A stretch of DNA of 64,000 nt from CAVONV01 sp963697355 (GCA_963697355.1 CAVONV010000004.1:496001-560000); one strand, 5' to 3'. Shown: positions 33,607 through 43,256, counted from the first letter of the stretch. Made by a program: numbers and translations. The notes: generated by a model not told the origin, from the letters alone.

Positions 33607-34905
33607 CTACGGCCTAATTCGTAGATTCCTCGGAGCTCCGAGATCACTCACCTGCACGGGAAAGCCGGCACTGTTCGGGACGTTGTCTGCACTGAAGATA
33701 TAGAGATAGTTTGTGCCGTGAGGAATCGCCCCCTGGTTCACGGTAATCGTGATGGTGTCGTCGGACCACTCGATAGGGATCTGGGGCTCGACAATTCTGC
33801 AGTCGGCGTAATGGGGAGCGTCTCCCAGAATGACTCGTGAAAATGTGTTGTCCACGTACACATCGTCGAAGTACCGGCAGGCATTGTTGTTGAGGTCGTC
33901 TTGACCGTTGTCGCAAAGTCTTTGCCTCCAGAAGCCTCCAAGTGTCGCTCCACCGAAAGGTTCCCGAGTCAACTCTTGATTGAAGGTGCAATCCCCCTCA
34001 ACATCAAGATCGGTATTGAGCAAATCCACGTTGTCAATTCTGGTAACATAGAGCTCTCGGCCTCTCGTCGTGTCGAGTAAGTGCTCTTCCTTTACCCAAT
34101 ACAGTGCAGGGTTTTTGACGGTAGTATCGAATGTTATCACCGGGTACCCGTATTCACCGGGGTCTCCGTCTGTGTCCCAGATCCAATCGCCGCAGACATC
34201 TCTGTCGAGAATCTCTGTTTGATGTGGGCCGCTCATCCACTCATCTTTGCATCCCGGAGACCGTCTCCTTCCTAAGTAGCCACCCGTGCAGCCGTTGATG
34301 TTGTCGTAGCAAAAAGGAACCGAGTACATGAGGAAGGGAGGGTTCGTTTCCCAGTTGAAATACTTGTAGTTCTCTTCCCCCGTTGGCCACAAGGGGTCCA
34401 GCTTCAGATAGAAGCTGACAAACCAGACGGGGTGCCTGGACCCGTCGCTCACCGTGAGACCGACGTTTTGTCCCACCTCACCTCCTAAGCACTCGCCCTG
34501 TTCATCATGGCAACCGATCAGGTACTGAGTGCTACGAGGATGAGGTCCAGCCACTCCACGGTGTGGGATGACGCGATATTGCATGTTCGAGTAGCCGCCG
34601 TTTCGGGTCACGTTTTTGGGCCATGCATCACGGTAGTGCTTGAGGGCACCTGGCAGAGTGGATACCACCCAAGTCATTTCTCCCCAATGTAATACGGACA
34701 TGTTGTTGGCTGGAGCGCTATCTCCGTCATCCCACCATAGAGGCGCGGCCGGTGTCTTCGCCCCGAAGTAGGCTCCATTGATGGTGACGACTGCGTGATG
34801 AGACAAGACGCCGGAAACCTCGTCGATACTGGGTTGTGCGAGAACGACGCCTTGAATGATCGTGAGGGCTGTCAAGAAGCTCGAGACTCTTTGGATAGGT
34901 GTCAT
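33607..34905 (-). CDS. Secreted IPT/TIG-like protein, copy 3
   Basis: A 432-residue paralogue of copy 2, 148 bp upstream on the same strand. The signal peptide is MTPIQRVSSFLTALTIIQG followed by VVLAQ. The mature part begins PSIDEVSGVLSHHAVVTING and continues with the WWDDGDSAPANNM block. HDEQGECLGGEVGQNVGLTV, RRRSPGCKDEW and CGDWIWDTDGDPGEYGYPV are nearly identical to copy 2. The C-terminal block YVDNTFSRVILGDAP and VEPQIPIEWSD is present. It ends in GAPRNLRIRP, as in copy 1. A tandem duplication produced copies 2 and 3. The location among glycosyltransferase and deacetylase genes suggests a periplasmic or surface function linked to the polymer. Confidence 0.75.
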   Translation of the reverse strand: MTPIQRVSSFLTALTIIQGVVLAQPSIDEVSGVLSHHAVVTINGAYFGAKTPAAPLWWDDGDSAPANNMSVLHWGEMTWVVSTLPGALKHYRDAWPKNVTRNGGYSNMQYRVIPHRGVAGPHPRSTQYLIGCHDEQGECLGGEVGQNVGLTVSDGSRHPVWFVSFYLKLDPLWPTGEENYKYFNWETNPPFLMYSVPFCYDNINGCTGGYLGRRRSPGCKDEWMSGPHQTEILDRDVCGDWIWDTDGDPGEYGYPVITFDTTVKNPALYWVKEEHLLDTTRGRELYVTRIDNVDLLNTDLDVEGDCTFNQELTREPFGGATLGGFWRQRLCDNGQDDLNNNACRYFDDVYVDNTFSRVILGDAPHYADCRIVEPQIPIEWSDDTITITVNQGAIPHGTNYLYIFSADNVPNSAGFPVQVSDLGAPRNLRIRP

Positions 34906-34956
34906 TTCGAACTTTCAAAAGGAGTTACAGCACATCGCGGATTTGCACGCTCTTGT

Positions 34957-36291
34957 TCAATTGCGCCATCCGCGACGAACATTTCCATTCATGACGATGT
35001 TGGAGTACGCCTCCAACGTTTCTTCTGCGACCTTCGCCCATCGGTACTTGGTCTTACTCAGTTGGCGGGAATGGGCCCCCATTACCTCTGTTTTTGTCTC
35101 ATCATTCACGAGCTGCGCAAGTGTCGCGGCAAGGCTCTCTGGATTACCGGTTGTGAAGAGTAAGCCGTTCTTTCCCTCTTCAACGGCTTCTTCGAATCCG
35201 GGAATGTTGCTGGCGACCACGGGTTTTCCAAAGGCGTATGCGATTTGCAGAACTCCACTCCCCGTGACTTCATGATAGGGCAAAGCGACGATATCCGCTG
35301 CGGAGAAGTATTTGTGGACTTCGTCGTTCCGGACGTAGCCCAGGTGTTCGAATACATCGTCAGCGATACGTTCTGAGGTAATCATGCTTCTGTACTTCCC
35401 ATATTCTTCGCAAGGTTCACCAACAATCATGAGTTTGATGGGACGGCAGGATTCCTTCACCTTGGGCAAAGCTCGAAGCAAAACATCGAGTCCCTTGTTG
35501 GGTCGAATAGCTCCAAAGAACAAGATGGTTTTGCATGAGCTCGGAATGCCCAATGCCTCCTTCGCGTCGTGTTTCTCGATCGCGGGAGAGGGGAGGAAGA
35601 ATTGGTAGTCCCCATGGGGAATCACCGTGATCTTCTCTCGCGGCAAATGGAACAATTCGGCGATCTCGTTCTTGCCGCTGTGTGTGTGAATAATCAAGTG
35701 GTCACAGGCCGAGTACATGATTCGATAGATGAGTCGGTGGTGCAACTTGAGCGGTCCGTGACGGGGACGGACGTTGTGAACGGTAATTAGGGTTTTGTAC
35801 CCGGACATCTTGAAAGCGAGGACCATGAGTAGCTCGACTTCATTAAGGCTCTGGAAATGAACCAAATCCGTGCCGCGACGTCCAGCGAGTCGGAGAGCCT
35901 CTAGGATATTTATTGGATACTCGAGGAGCTTGACAGCTCTACGCAGATAACAGAAGAGTCCGGTTTCATTGTCGAAAGGAGGGAAAGTTCGTGCCAGCTT
36001 ATCGGACAAGCGAAACATCTTGGGGAAGATGCTGAAAACGCAACCTTCTTGATTGAATTCATAACCGGCGGTCGTGTACAGATCGACAGGGACACTATGC
36101 GCTCCGAGCGAGCTACTCAGATTGAATGCGTAGTGCGCTATGCCGCCGTCCTTCATGGCCTCCAACATCATGACCCTGGGCAGTCCGCTGGCTTCGGTCG
36201 TGGGAGAAAGCTCCAATGATTCATGCGCCATCGACGGCAGTTCTCCTAAGCTTCGCTCTTGACCTCGTGACGGTGTCATCTCACCTTTCAT
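34957..36291 (-). CDS. Glycosyltransferase family 4 (GT-B)
   Basis: A 444-residue GT-B enzyme from the ATG at 36291, with GAGG upstream; the open frame extends to 36513 but would overlap the phosphodiesterase-like gene. The acceptor domain begins at PRVMMLEAMKDGGIAHYAFNL (partly shown) after about 35 poorly conserved residues. KTLITVHNVRPRHG, VIPHGDYQFFL, ILFFGAIRPNKGLDVLLRAL and LPYHEVTGSGVLQIAYAFGKP, with the EX7E-like block degenerate (HEVTGSGVLQIA), complete the fold. It would add a sugar to the lipid-linked unit. The gene follows the phosphodiesterase-like gene by 37 bp. Confidence 0.87.
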   Translation of the reverse strand: MKGEMTPSRGQERSLGELPSMAHESLELSPTTEASGLPRVMMLEAMKDGGIAHYAFNLSSSLGAHSVPVDLYTTAGYEFNQEGCVFSIFPKMFRLSDKLARTFPPFDNETGLFCYLRRAVKLLEYPINILEALRLAGRRGTDLVHFQSLNEVELLMVLAFKMSGYKTLITVHNVRPRHGPLKLHHRLIYRIMYSACDHLIIHTHSGKNEIAELFHLPREKITVIPHGDYQFFLPSPAIEKHDAKEALGIPSSCKTILFFGAIRPNKGLDVLLRALPKVKESCRPIKLMIVGEPCEEYGKYRSMITSERIADDVFEHLGYVRNDEVHKYFSAADIVALPYHEVTGSGVLQIAYAFGKPVVASNIPGFEEAVEEGKNGLLFTTGNPESLAATLAQLVNDETKTEVMGAHSRQLSKTKYRWAKVAEETLEAYSNIVMNGNVRRGWRN

Positions 36292-36328
36292 GGACGCCTC
36301 AGGAGCGTTCGTGATGCTCGCTGCGAAG

Positions 36329-37918
36329 TTACAGGTAACCCAGAGACTTGAGCATCTTCCGCATGTCTTCCACGCTTCCCGCTTGTCGCGCTTCCCGATC
36401 GGCGAGACCAACCCCTTGGATTCTTCGAACGTTGTCGGCGATCTGCCTCCTCTCAGGCGACAAACAATGTTTGAGGATTTCGCCGTCCATTTCCTCCGGG
36501 ACGTCACATCCAAAAAGCGCGAGGATCGTCGGCGCGACGTCCAGGATAGAGCATTCTGTCTTCACCTGTGTGAAACCATCGCCGCCTGCTATAAAGACAC
36601 CCTTCATCCGATGGCCGCCGGTTCGAAGCGCTATGGAGGGAGAATCGACAAAAGGTCTGCTGGCGAAGTCCAATTCGATGCTCGAGCGAAAGTCATTGAT
36701 GGTAAAGAAGATGTCGGGTGACAAACCGATCTGTGGCCCTGAATATGTGTCTTCGGGTAGTCGGACTTCGACGGATTCCACACCCCGGACCTCGTCAGGT
36801 AACGACTTTAGTTCCTCGAGTAACTGCTCTTGGAAAGCAACGTCCTTTTTTCCCTTGGCCGTCAAATTGAGACAGCCGAACATGACATTGTGTTCTGGTG
36901 AGTATGCGAGCGATTCGTCGAGGTCGATGAGGTCTATCGTTCCCCGGATCTTGAGTAACTTTGTCCTGATAAGATACGAAGCCGCGTTGAAATACTTGTT
37001 GTCCGACCCAGAGGAGAAAAAACGGAAGTTATTGACCAGTAGGTTCTTCCATCCCAAGTTCTTTCTAGAGAGCCAGCCCTTGGTTTCGAGCCATTTGTTG
37101 GGATAGAAAACAGAGTCGAGAGGTCCCATGCCATGATCCGAGACAATGAGAAAAGACGTGTCATCGGGGACCATTGACAAGAGCTCGCCAATGAGGGCGT
37201 CGATTTTTCCCCAGGTTTCCCGAAAACGACTCGTAATAGAAGGGGAACGCTTCGGATCGTAGAGTGGGTGCGACGGATTTATGTCTTTCCACAGGACGTG
37301 ACCCATCCAGTCCGTCAACGAAAGGACCGCAAAGACAAAGTCCCAGTTCTTTGTTTTTACCAAGTGCTTGATCGATTTGCCCTGAATCTCTAGGACCCGA
37401 TTGATGTCCTCGAAGAAAAGGCCTATGTCTTTTTTGTACTTCGGTTGTCTAAGGTTCAGGTTTGTTTGGTAGCCGCCCGTGACCTCGGTCAACTCGTCCT
37501 CGAGTTGAGGGGGATGGCAGAGGTTGCCTTTTTTGCCCCCCATGCCGCTCACAACGAAACCGTTGACCTCTGGAGGTGGAGACAACGTGGGATAACTGAC
37601 GATACCCACATTCAACCCTTTCGCGCCCAGGTAGTCCCATACAGACCGTCCGCGGTAGTCATCGGAAGAGATGGGACGGAAAACGGGTTCGTCTTCGCTC
37701 GCCCTGTTCACATAGTCGAAAACACCCGTCTTACCTGGATTCAAACCAGTCGCCAAGGCGAGCCATGCTGGAGCTGTGACCGGGGGAATGATCGTCTGCA
37801 TGGGACCATGAGCGCCCACGTCGCAGAGACGTTTGATGTTCGGAATGACCCCGTCCTCCATCATGGGCTCGAGGACGTCGAAACTGGCACCGTCTAAACC
37901 TAATATAAGTAACCTCAC
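36329..37918 (-). CDS. Alkaline-phosphatase-superfamily phosphodiesterase
   Basis: A 529-residue type I phosphodiesterase / nucleotide pyrophosphatase-like protein. LILGLDGASFDVLEPMM holds the first metal-binding Asp, PPVTAPAWLALATGLNPGK the nucleophilic Thr region, and FLIVSDHGMGPLDSVFYPN and ALRTGGHRMKGVFI the other metal ligands. There is no signal peptide, so a cytoplasmic location is likely. In polysaccharide loci such enzymes are frequent and may hydrolyse nucleotide sugars or transfer phospho-groups; the substrate is unknown. The start is a GTG at 37918. The C-terminus ends in MRKMLKSLGYL, and the glycosyltransferase gene starts 37 bp later. Confidence 0.83.
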   Translation of the reverse strand: MRLLILGLDGASFDVLEPMMEDGVIPNIKRLCDVGAHGPMQTIIPPVTAPAWLALATGLNPGKTGVFDYVNRASEDEPVFRPISSDDYRGRSVWDYLGAKGLNVGIVSYPTLSPPPEVNGFVVSGMGGKKGNLCHPPQLEDELTEVTGGYQTNLNLRQPKYKKDIGLFFEDINRVLEIQGKSIKHLVKTKNWDFVFAVLSLTDWMGHVLWKDINPSHPLYDPKRSPSITSRFRETWGKIDALIGELLSMVPDDTSFLIVSDHGMGPLDSVFYPNKWLETKGWLSRKNLGWKNLLVNNFRFFSSGSDNKYFNAASYLIRTKLLKIRGTIDLIDLDESLAYSPEHNVMFGCLNLTAKGKKDVAFQEQLLEELKSLPDEVRGVESVEVRLPEDTYSGPQIGLSPDIFFTINDFRSSIELDFASRPFVDSPSIALRTGGHRMKGVFIAGGDGFTQVKTECSILDVAPTILALFGCDVPEEMDGEILKHCLSPERRQIADNVRRIQGVGLADREARQAGSVEDMRKMLKSLGYL

Positions 37919-38047
37919 TACTTATCCTTCCTTCGTATGTTCTCGGGAGATTGGATCCCCGCGAAAAGAGTCTCTCGTCAACTGAGATTCTGCGACTGTA
38001 GCATGGTGCATACCTATCAAAACCCTTACTTCCTTCGGCAACAGGGC

Positions 38048-38986
38048 TCAAGAATCCAGAATGAGCGACTCCGCCTCCAAGTTCTTTATTCCCTTGAGCG
38101 CAGCTGAAACGGGGCCAAATTCGAAATCATCAAGCAATAGGCTCAAGCGGGATCTGGTCTTGTGAAGGTTGAGGTAATGACGGAAACGGGAGATGAGTGG
38201 GCCCTTCATCCGAGGCTGGTCTGGATCGAGCTCCCAAGGGTGCAGGTACATCACGAGTCGATTCGAAGAGGAGTCGGCCCTTTTTAGAAGTTGTCTCATG
38301 ATCGAGTAAGGGACGAGACGAAAGTAGCCTCCTCCGGCGACGGGCACTCGCAAGCCGGCAAGGGATACGGTGGAGGGAGGAACCTCCCAAAGCAACCCCG
38401 CGCTCGTCCTCATCCGATGAATCGTAGGGACCGCGCCTGGGAAACCATAACGATCGTGTCGGATGGGAAAAATGCTGGAGTCATACGAGTAGCCAAGCTC
38501 CGCAAGTATGGACAAGGCCCACGTGGTCTTCTTCATGATCGTGAAGCTGGGTGCCCGATATCCTTCGACGGGACGGCCCGTGAGGTTCTCCAAGATACCT
38601 TTTGACTTCCGTGCATCCTCTTCGAATTGAGACCTCGACTGCAGCGTTACCAACTCATGAGCGTAGCCGTGTGACGCTATTTCGTGGTGGGCGTCTGCGA
38701 TTTTCCGCACGAGCCCCGGGTGCCTTTCAGCTACCCATCCGAGAACGAAGAAGGTCGCCTCAGTGTTCTTTTCTTCCAGCAACTCCAGGATAGCGTCGGT
38801 GTTTCTTTCAACCCGGCTTTCGAATTCACTCCAGTTCTTGCGGGTCTCATCGGTATCAAACGCGGAGACCTGGAAATGCTCCTCTACATCGAATGTGAGG
38901 CAATGCCTCGTCTTACGGAGTGACGGATTGAAGCCCTCGTCCGGATGTGGGAGTGGTTTGTTGTTGTTTGCTGGCCACGTATCCAT
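38048..38986 (-). CDS. XrtA-type polysaccharide deacetylase (DUF3473 C-terminus)
   Basis: A 312-residue protein from the ATG at 38986, 13 bp after the BY-kinase gene. The NodB domain starts with LTFDVEEHFQVSAF, and its metal-site motif is EIASHGYAHELV. GYRAPSFTIMKKTTWAL, YDSSIFPIRHDRYG and LWEVPPSTVSLAG follow. VMYLHPWELDPDQP and HYLNLHKTRSRLSLLL form the DUF3473 tail. This domain order is diagnostic for the deacetylase of exosortase-A-type polysaccharide loci, one of the strongest family calls in the window. No signal peptide is seen. It would deacetylate a sugar of the repeat unit. Confidence 0.9.
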   Translation of the reverse strand: MDTWPANNNKPLPHPDEGFNPSLRKTRHCLTFDVEEHFQVSAFDTDETRKNWSEFESRVERNTDAILELLEEKNTEATFFVLGWVAERHPGLVRKIADAHHEIASHGYAHELVTLQSRSQFEEDARKSKGILENLTGRPVEGYRAPSFTIMKKTTWALSILAELGYSYDSSIFPIRHDRYGFPGAVPTIHRMRTSAGLLWEVPPSTVSLAGLRVPVAGGGYFRLVPYSIMRQLLKRADSSSNRLVMYLHPWELDPDQPRMKGPLISRFRHYLNLHKTRSRLSLLLDDFEFGPVSAALKGIKNLEAESLILDS

Positions 38987-38999
38987 CGTATTAACGGCG

Positions 39000-39884
39000 T
39001 TATCCAGCGTTGGGTGCGTGTTTGTAGTGCCGATAGTAGCTTGACATCTTGCGTGTGTCTCGATTGAACACAATTCCCAATACCTTCTCAGGTGTGATTG
39101 TTTCGACGCCTTGCTGGAACATTTTGTTCGTGGTTTGGTTCGCTGCCACCACAATGAGATACCCATCGACTAGTTTCTCCAAAAGAAGACACTCGGGGTA
39201 GATCAGCGGTGGCAGATCGATCAAGATGGCATCAAAGTGCTCGCGGAGCTCTTGGAGGACAGCGCCCATTCGTGACGGCTTGAGTACCTCGTAGGGCGCG
39301 ACGGCCGAAGTGCGACTCGGCAACACGGCCATGTTGTATTTGGGATGGAAGCGGACGACGTCGGCGAGCGACGATGACGGCGTCAGGACCGCTTCGGTCA
39401 GGCCTTCGCCCACCGATTTCATGCCGAGAAACGATGCCACTGAAGGCAAGCGTAGGTCCGCATCGATGACCAGCACGCGGGCGTTGCTGTCTTGTGCGAG
39501 CGAGCCCGCCAGGTTTAGGGTGGTGACGGTCTTCCCGTCCGCGGGCGAGGGACTTGTCACCGCAACGACGTTGATACCTCGCTCTTGGTGCATTTGCTCG
39601 AGCAGATAGCGAAGCGAACGATATTGTTCTCCCTCGGCCGAAGAGGGAGAAGTCAAGCTAACCAGGCGCTCATTGGGATCGCCAAACTGACCGTCCGGAA
39701 TCGCCAGTGAACCGCTTGTCTTGTTGGGCTGAAAATCGCCATGTAGCTTGATCGGCTCCCGAATAGGGCTCAGTTTCGAATCCTGCGGGTAGCTTGGGGT
39801 TTCGACAGGGGAGTGAGGCTGGGAGCTTTCACTAAAGGTGCCTTCCCGTCGTGCTTTTTCAATAGCTTTGGAAAGTCGACTCAT
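39000..39884 (-). CDS. Cytoplasmic BY-kinase (CpsD/CapB-like tyrosine autokinase)
   Basis: A 294-residue P-loop kinase from the ATG at 39884 (MSRLSKAIEKARREG), preceded by AAGG; an upstream GTG would add 16 residues. The Walker A region is SPSPADGKTVTTLNLA, Walker A' is VLVIDADLRLPSVASFLG, and Walker B is DAILIDLPPLIYPE. A short Tyr-rich tail, SSYYRHYKHAPNAG, could be the autophosphorylation cluster. It would work with the Wzz protein encoded 81 bp upstream to control chain length and export. The split into a separate kinase and Wzz protein resembles exosortase-type loci and Gram-positive CpsC/CpsD. Confidence 0.9.
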   Translation of the reverse strand: MSRLSKAIEKARREGTFSESSQPHSPVETPSYPQDSKLSPIREPIKLHGDFQPNKTSGSLAIPDGQFGDPNERLVSLTSPSSAEGEQYRSLRYLLEQMHQERGINVVAVTSPSPADGKTVTTLNLAGSLAQDSNARVLVIDADLRLPSVASFLGMKSVGEGLTEAVLTPSSSLADVVRFHPKYNMAVLPSRTSAVAPYEVLKPSRMGAVLQELREHFDAILIDLPPLIYPECLLLEKLVDGYLIVVAANQTTNKMFQQGVETITPEKVLGIVFNRDTRKMSSYYRHYKHAPNAG

Positions 39885-39965
39885 TTTCGCCTTCTTTTCT
39901 TTCAGCAACGCGTCGCGCAGCTGATTCTTCACATGGGCCTTCTCGAAACTCCGGGTGTCACGATG

Positions 39966-41525
39966 TTACCTCAACAACAAGGAGGAAAGTGCAGTGTTTC
40001 CTTCTCCAAATTTGTAGGAAACGAAAGCAATGACGACCAACCCCAGGGTCACAAACGCCGACGCATAGGCAAATCTCCTGCTCCGCTTCATCTTATCCTC
40101 CGAAGTATCGATAAAGGGAATGCTGCCCAGTACCGGCAAGTCAGTAGCCTCCCTCAGTTGCTCGAGGGTGTGAAACGAGTTGTCTAGCTGATCAGCAAGA
40201 AAAGCAACGCCGATGGCACAACCGAGAGCGAGGCCAAAGGCAATTCCGTAGAGCATCGGTCGGTTCGGTGCCGCCGGTTGTTTGGATGCTAGGGCCGGTT
40301 CGAGCAATCGGAACTGCTCGCCCTTCTGGAGCATTTCCATCTCCTCAGCTAAATTCGCATCATTTGAACGCTCGAGCATGGAAGCATACAGCTCCTGGGT
40401 AGCCTCGTAGTCACGGTTCAAGAATTGGTACTCCTGCTCGACGCGCGGTGCATTCTCGACCCGTTTTTGGTAGGTTTCGACGGACTGTAAGAGCCTCTGC
40501 CTCTCGGCGTTGATTGAGTTGAGCCTCGAAGTTTCCTCATCGATGTCATCTTTGAGTTGGCGGATGTATGGACTATCGGCCACACTCGGTTCTGGCTCAG
40601 CTTCCGTCTCGTTGGTTTCGGCGAACTTGGTCTCGAGGGCTTCGATCTCCTTCTTGACACGGACCACATCGGGGTATTTGTCGCTGAATTTGGATTCGAG
40701 GTCCGCGAGTTCTTGTTTCAGCTCCGTGAGCCTTGTAGCAGTGGCTGCCGGGCTATCTGACTCCATGCCTTGTGCTTCCGCCAGTTGGCGAATCAGACTG
40801 GCACGGCGCTCTTCGGATTGTGTTCGAGTATCCATGTTCATCTGTAGTCGCGTCGAGAGATTTTCAAGAGAAGTGAGATTCGTTTCCTGCTGATGGGGAA
40901 GCTCGCCGATGTGGCGCTCTTTGAACTGCGTAAGACGTCGTTCTTGTTCTTCGAGGTCGCGCTTCATTCCCTCGAGTTGGGCGCTGAGGAACTGTGAAGT
41001 ACCCTCGGCCTGCTCTCCACGAACCTTCAGATTTTCTTCACTGTAGTAGGATGCAAGCGTGTTGAGAACATTCGCTACCGTTTCCGGATCGCGCCCGGCG
41101 TAGGTGAGTGAAAAAGCGACGGTCTCGCGGCCCCGCTGAGCCTGGGTTTGTTGGAAGGCCAGTATGATTTCTTCGCGCAATCTCTTGGTGACCTGCTCCA
41201 TGGGTGCTCGGGTCCGCATTTCCGGGTACAGATCGAATTTGAGCACGAGATCTTCCAGCCGAGACCGACTCAGAATCGACTGGGTGATCGTTTGCAACCG
41301 CATCTCGAGAGTACCGGTCACAGTGGAGCGTACGAGCTCGTCGGGTATTTTCTGGCGTTCGATCAGCACCGTCGCGACCGATTGGTACATCTTGGGAAGT
41401 GCTTTGGCAACGGCCATCCCACCAATGAGGACGGCAAGAAAAATCGTCAAAGCCAACCATTTCCTGCGACTCAAGATGCCGAGCGCTAGATCGATTGCGT
41501 TTTGAGAGCCTTGATCTTGATTCAT
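39966..41525 (-). CDS. Wzz-type chain-length determinant protein (GNVR domain)
   Basis: A 519-residue inner-membrane protein. An N-terminal Wzz helix (LTIFLAVLIGGMAVAKAL) and a C-terminal helix (YGIAFGLALGCAIGVAFL), with another near the very end, enclose a long periplasmic coiled coil. RVEQEYQFLNRDYEATQELY contains the conserved GNVR-like region before the second helix. AGG-TGA precedes the ATG. It sets the length of the polymer and recruits the BY-kinase encoded next. Wzz and Wza are on the same strand and only 15 bp apart, indicating one export operon. Confidence 0.92.
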   Translation of the reverse strand: MNQDQGSQNAIDLALGILSRRKWLALTIFLAVLIGGMAVAKALPKMYQSVATVLIERQKIPDELVRSTVTGTLEMRLQTITQSILSRSRLEDLVLKFDLYPEMRTRAPMEQVTKRLREEIILAFQQTQAQRGRETVAFSLTYAGRDPETVANVLNTLASYYSEENLKVRGEQAEGTSQFLSAQLEGMKRDLEEQERRLTQFKERHIGELPHQQETNLTSLENLSTRLQMNMDTRTQSEERRASLIRQLAEAQGMESDSPAATATRLTELKQELADLESKFSDKYPDVVRVKKEIEALETKFAETNETEAEPEPSVADSPYIRQLKDDIDEETSRLNSINAERQRLLQSVETYQKRVENAPRVEQEYQFLNRDYEATQELYASMLERSNDANLAEEMEMLQKGEQFRLLEPALASKQPAAPNRPMLYGIAFGLALGCAIGVAFLADQLDNSFHTLEQLREATDLPVLGSIPFIDTSEDKMKRSRRFAYASAFVTLGLVVIAFVSYKFGEGNTALSSLLLR

Positions 41526-41540
41526 TTTTTCACCTGAATA

Positions 41541-42137
41541 TCATTGCACGACGATGATGTCGTTGGCTCGAACATATAGATTCACGGATCCTCCTGTAGC
41601 TGAGATGGCCTCCTTGTACTTGATAAGGATGCGTTTCATGTTGTCGCCTTGAGGCCGAAGAACAATGATCTCGTCGGGTGACGAAAAGTCGTCTCGAAGG
41701 AAGCCTCCCGCCATTGCCAGAGCGTCCAACACCGTCGTCGCGGCTCTGAGCTCGTATCGTCCCGGCGCCTGTACTTTTCCCAGTATAGATATTCTGAAGC
41801 TATGAGCTTCGTCGACGATCACGGAGACTTCGGGAGAATCTACGAACTCCGCGAGCTTTTCCTGGATGACGTTACGCAGCTCCATGGGGGTCAACCCTGC
41901 CGCCTGTATATCGTTCAGGAGTACAAGGGAAATCTTCCCGTCCGGTCTTACCTGCACGCTGCGACTCAGGTCCTCGTTCCTCCATACCGATATGGTCAGC
42001 ATGTCCTCGGGCCCGATTCGATACTCTTTCCACTGAGGTGGACTTTCGTTTCCGGGGCCGGTAGCTTGGGTAAATCCTATTGTGGCAAGTAGGCACATAG
42101 CGGCAAACAACGTTGCAGGGAGCTTCTTTGTCAACAT
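41541..42137 (-). CDS. Polysaccharide export protein (Wza-like, SLBB)
   Basis: A 198-residue protein from the ATG at 42137, chosen because AGGGGA lies eight bases upstream and because it gives a proper signal peptide (LPATLFAAMCLLATIGF). The open frame extends to 42191, next to the stop of the barrel gene. YRIGPEDMLTISVWRNEDLS is the conserved export-domain opening and VRPDGKISLVLLNDIQAAG completes it. The SLBB domain is seen as ISILGKVQAPGRYEL. It has no lipobox Cys, unlike Wza of E. coli, and is shorter, so it may depend on the neighbouring beta-barrel for the outer-membrane pore. Confidence 0.9.
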   Translation of the reverse strand: MLTKKLPATLFAAMCLLATIGFTQATGPGNESPPQWKEYRIGPEDMLTISVWRNEDLSRSVQVRPDGKISLVLLNDIQAAGLTPMELRNVIQEKLAEFVDSPEVSVIVDEAHSFRISILGKVQAPGRYELRAATTVLDALAMAGGFLRDDFSSPDEIIVLRPQGDNMKRILIKYKEAISATGGSVNLYVRANDIIVVQ

Positions 42138-42191
42138 GATCAACGTCCCCTGCGATCCTGTTTGTCTTGATTCGTCATTGGTTATCCTCAT

Positions 42192-43256
42192 TCAAATGAT
42201 GGGTTGAACCAACCCAATGGTGATGCCGAAGAGCATTTCGTTCCTGGTGACGGTTTCGTCGAGCGCCAGAATGTTGAACGTTCCGTCTTGATAACTGCCG
42301 CGATAAGAATAGCTCAATGAAACCATCCGGTTCACCGGATAAGTGAGTGTGAAGTTCAACCGATAGACATATACTTTCAGTCCGTCTCGGCTGTTTCTCG
42401 AGACACCGGGGGCAATCGAAAGCTGAAGATTGCGGGTCAGCCGCTGCGTAACCGAACCAACTAGACTCTCCGTCAATACGAGCCGTGCAAGGGACGGTAT
42501 CGGATTCTGCCGACGGCTGAAAGTCGCCGACACCGTGGTGCGCGGGAACCGTTGGTCGAATGAAGCGGATACGAAAGCACTTCTGAGGCCCTCAGTGAAA
42601 TTCGGGCCTGCCGACAACGAGATGCCGGTTCTCGGGCTGAATTGGTGCGTCCAGCCGAATGAGAGTATCTGTGTAAGCGTGTCGCTTACGGTGTATTCTA
42701 CACGGCGGATGGTGTAGTTGACGTTGAGCGTATCTCTGCGGGCGAGTTGCCGGTCGAAGGTGAATATACCGTTGTAAGCCGTTGCCGGGCGTCGGCGGAA
42801 ATCGAGTCCCGCATCTGGCAGGAGGTCACGCGGCGTGTTTGTGTTGGTGTAGTTGGCGAAGAACGACCAGTTCGTCAATCGGTTTATCCGATGTTGAAAT
42901 CCGGCCATGGCTCGTTGACGGGCAAAGGCTCTATTGAGCTCCGAGTTGTTTGGGAACACTTCCGCGTCAAACGAGTAGCTCGAGTTGATGGTGAAGCCAC
43001 GGGTCACTCCGTAGTTGAGCGCAAGAGAAGGAGTAAGGCGTGCGTAAAGCTCTTGTGTAGGGTCGTCTACGCTGTAGAAGAGATTGTCGTCATAGACACC
43101 GTTGACGGCGATTGAGGGAAAAAGGTTGAAACGACCTTGGGCCCATCCAGTAGTCGGGAAGACGGCTAGAATCGTAAGGAGGACCATGGCAGAGGTGCCA
43201 CATTTGCCTCGTTCGACTCTGTCACCTCGCGACGATTTCACCGGCTGCTGTTGCAT
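42192..43256 (-). CDS. Outer-membrane beta-barrel of the export system
   Basis: A 354-residue protein with an N-terminal signal (AMVLLTILAVFPTTGWAQ) and then repeated amphipathic strands rich in aromatic and Thr/Ser residues: SIAVNGVYDDNLFYS, TRGFTINSSYSFDAEVF, WSFFANYTNTNTPRDL and VSLSYSYRGSYQDGTFN. This resembles the beta-barrel proteins of exosortase-type polysaccharide loci. VNGVYDDNLF near the mature N-terminus is characteristic. It would form, or help form, the outer-membrane channel for the polymer together with the Wza-like protein, whose gene follows immediately. The start codon at 43256 has a weak ribosome site. Confidence 0.83.
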   Translation of the reverse strand: MQQQPVKSSRGDRVERGKCGTSAMVLLTILAVFPTTGWAQGRFNLFPSIAVNGVYDDNLFYSVDDPTQELYARLTPSLALNYGVTRGFTINSSYSFDAEVFPNNSELNRAFARQRAMAGFQHRINRLTNWSFFANYTNTNTPRDLLPDAGLDFRRRPATAYNGIFTFDRQLARRDTLNVNYTIRRVEYTVSDTLTQILSFGWTHQFSPRTGISLSAGPNFTEGLRSAFVSASFDQRFPRTTVSATFSRRQNPIPSLARLVLTESLVGSVTQRLTRNLQLSIAPGVSRNSRDGLKVYVYRLNFTLTYPVNRMVSLSYSYRGSYQDGTFNILALDETVTRNEMLFGITIGLVQPII

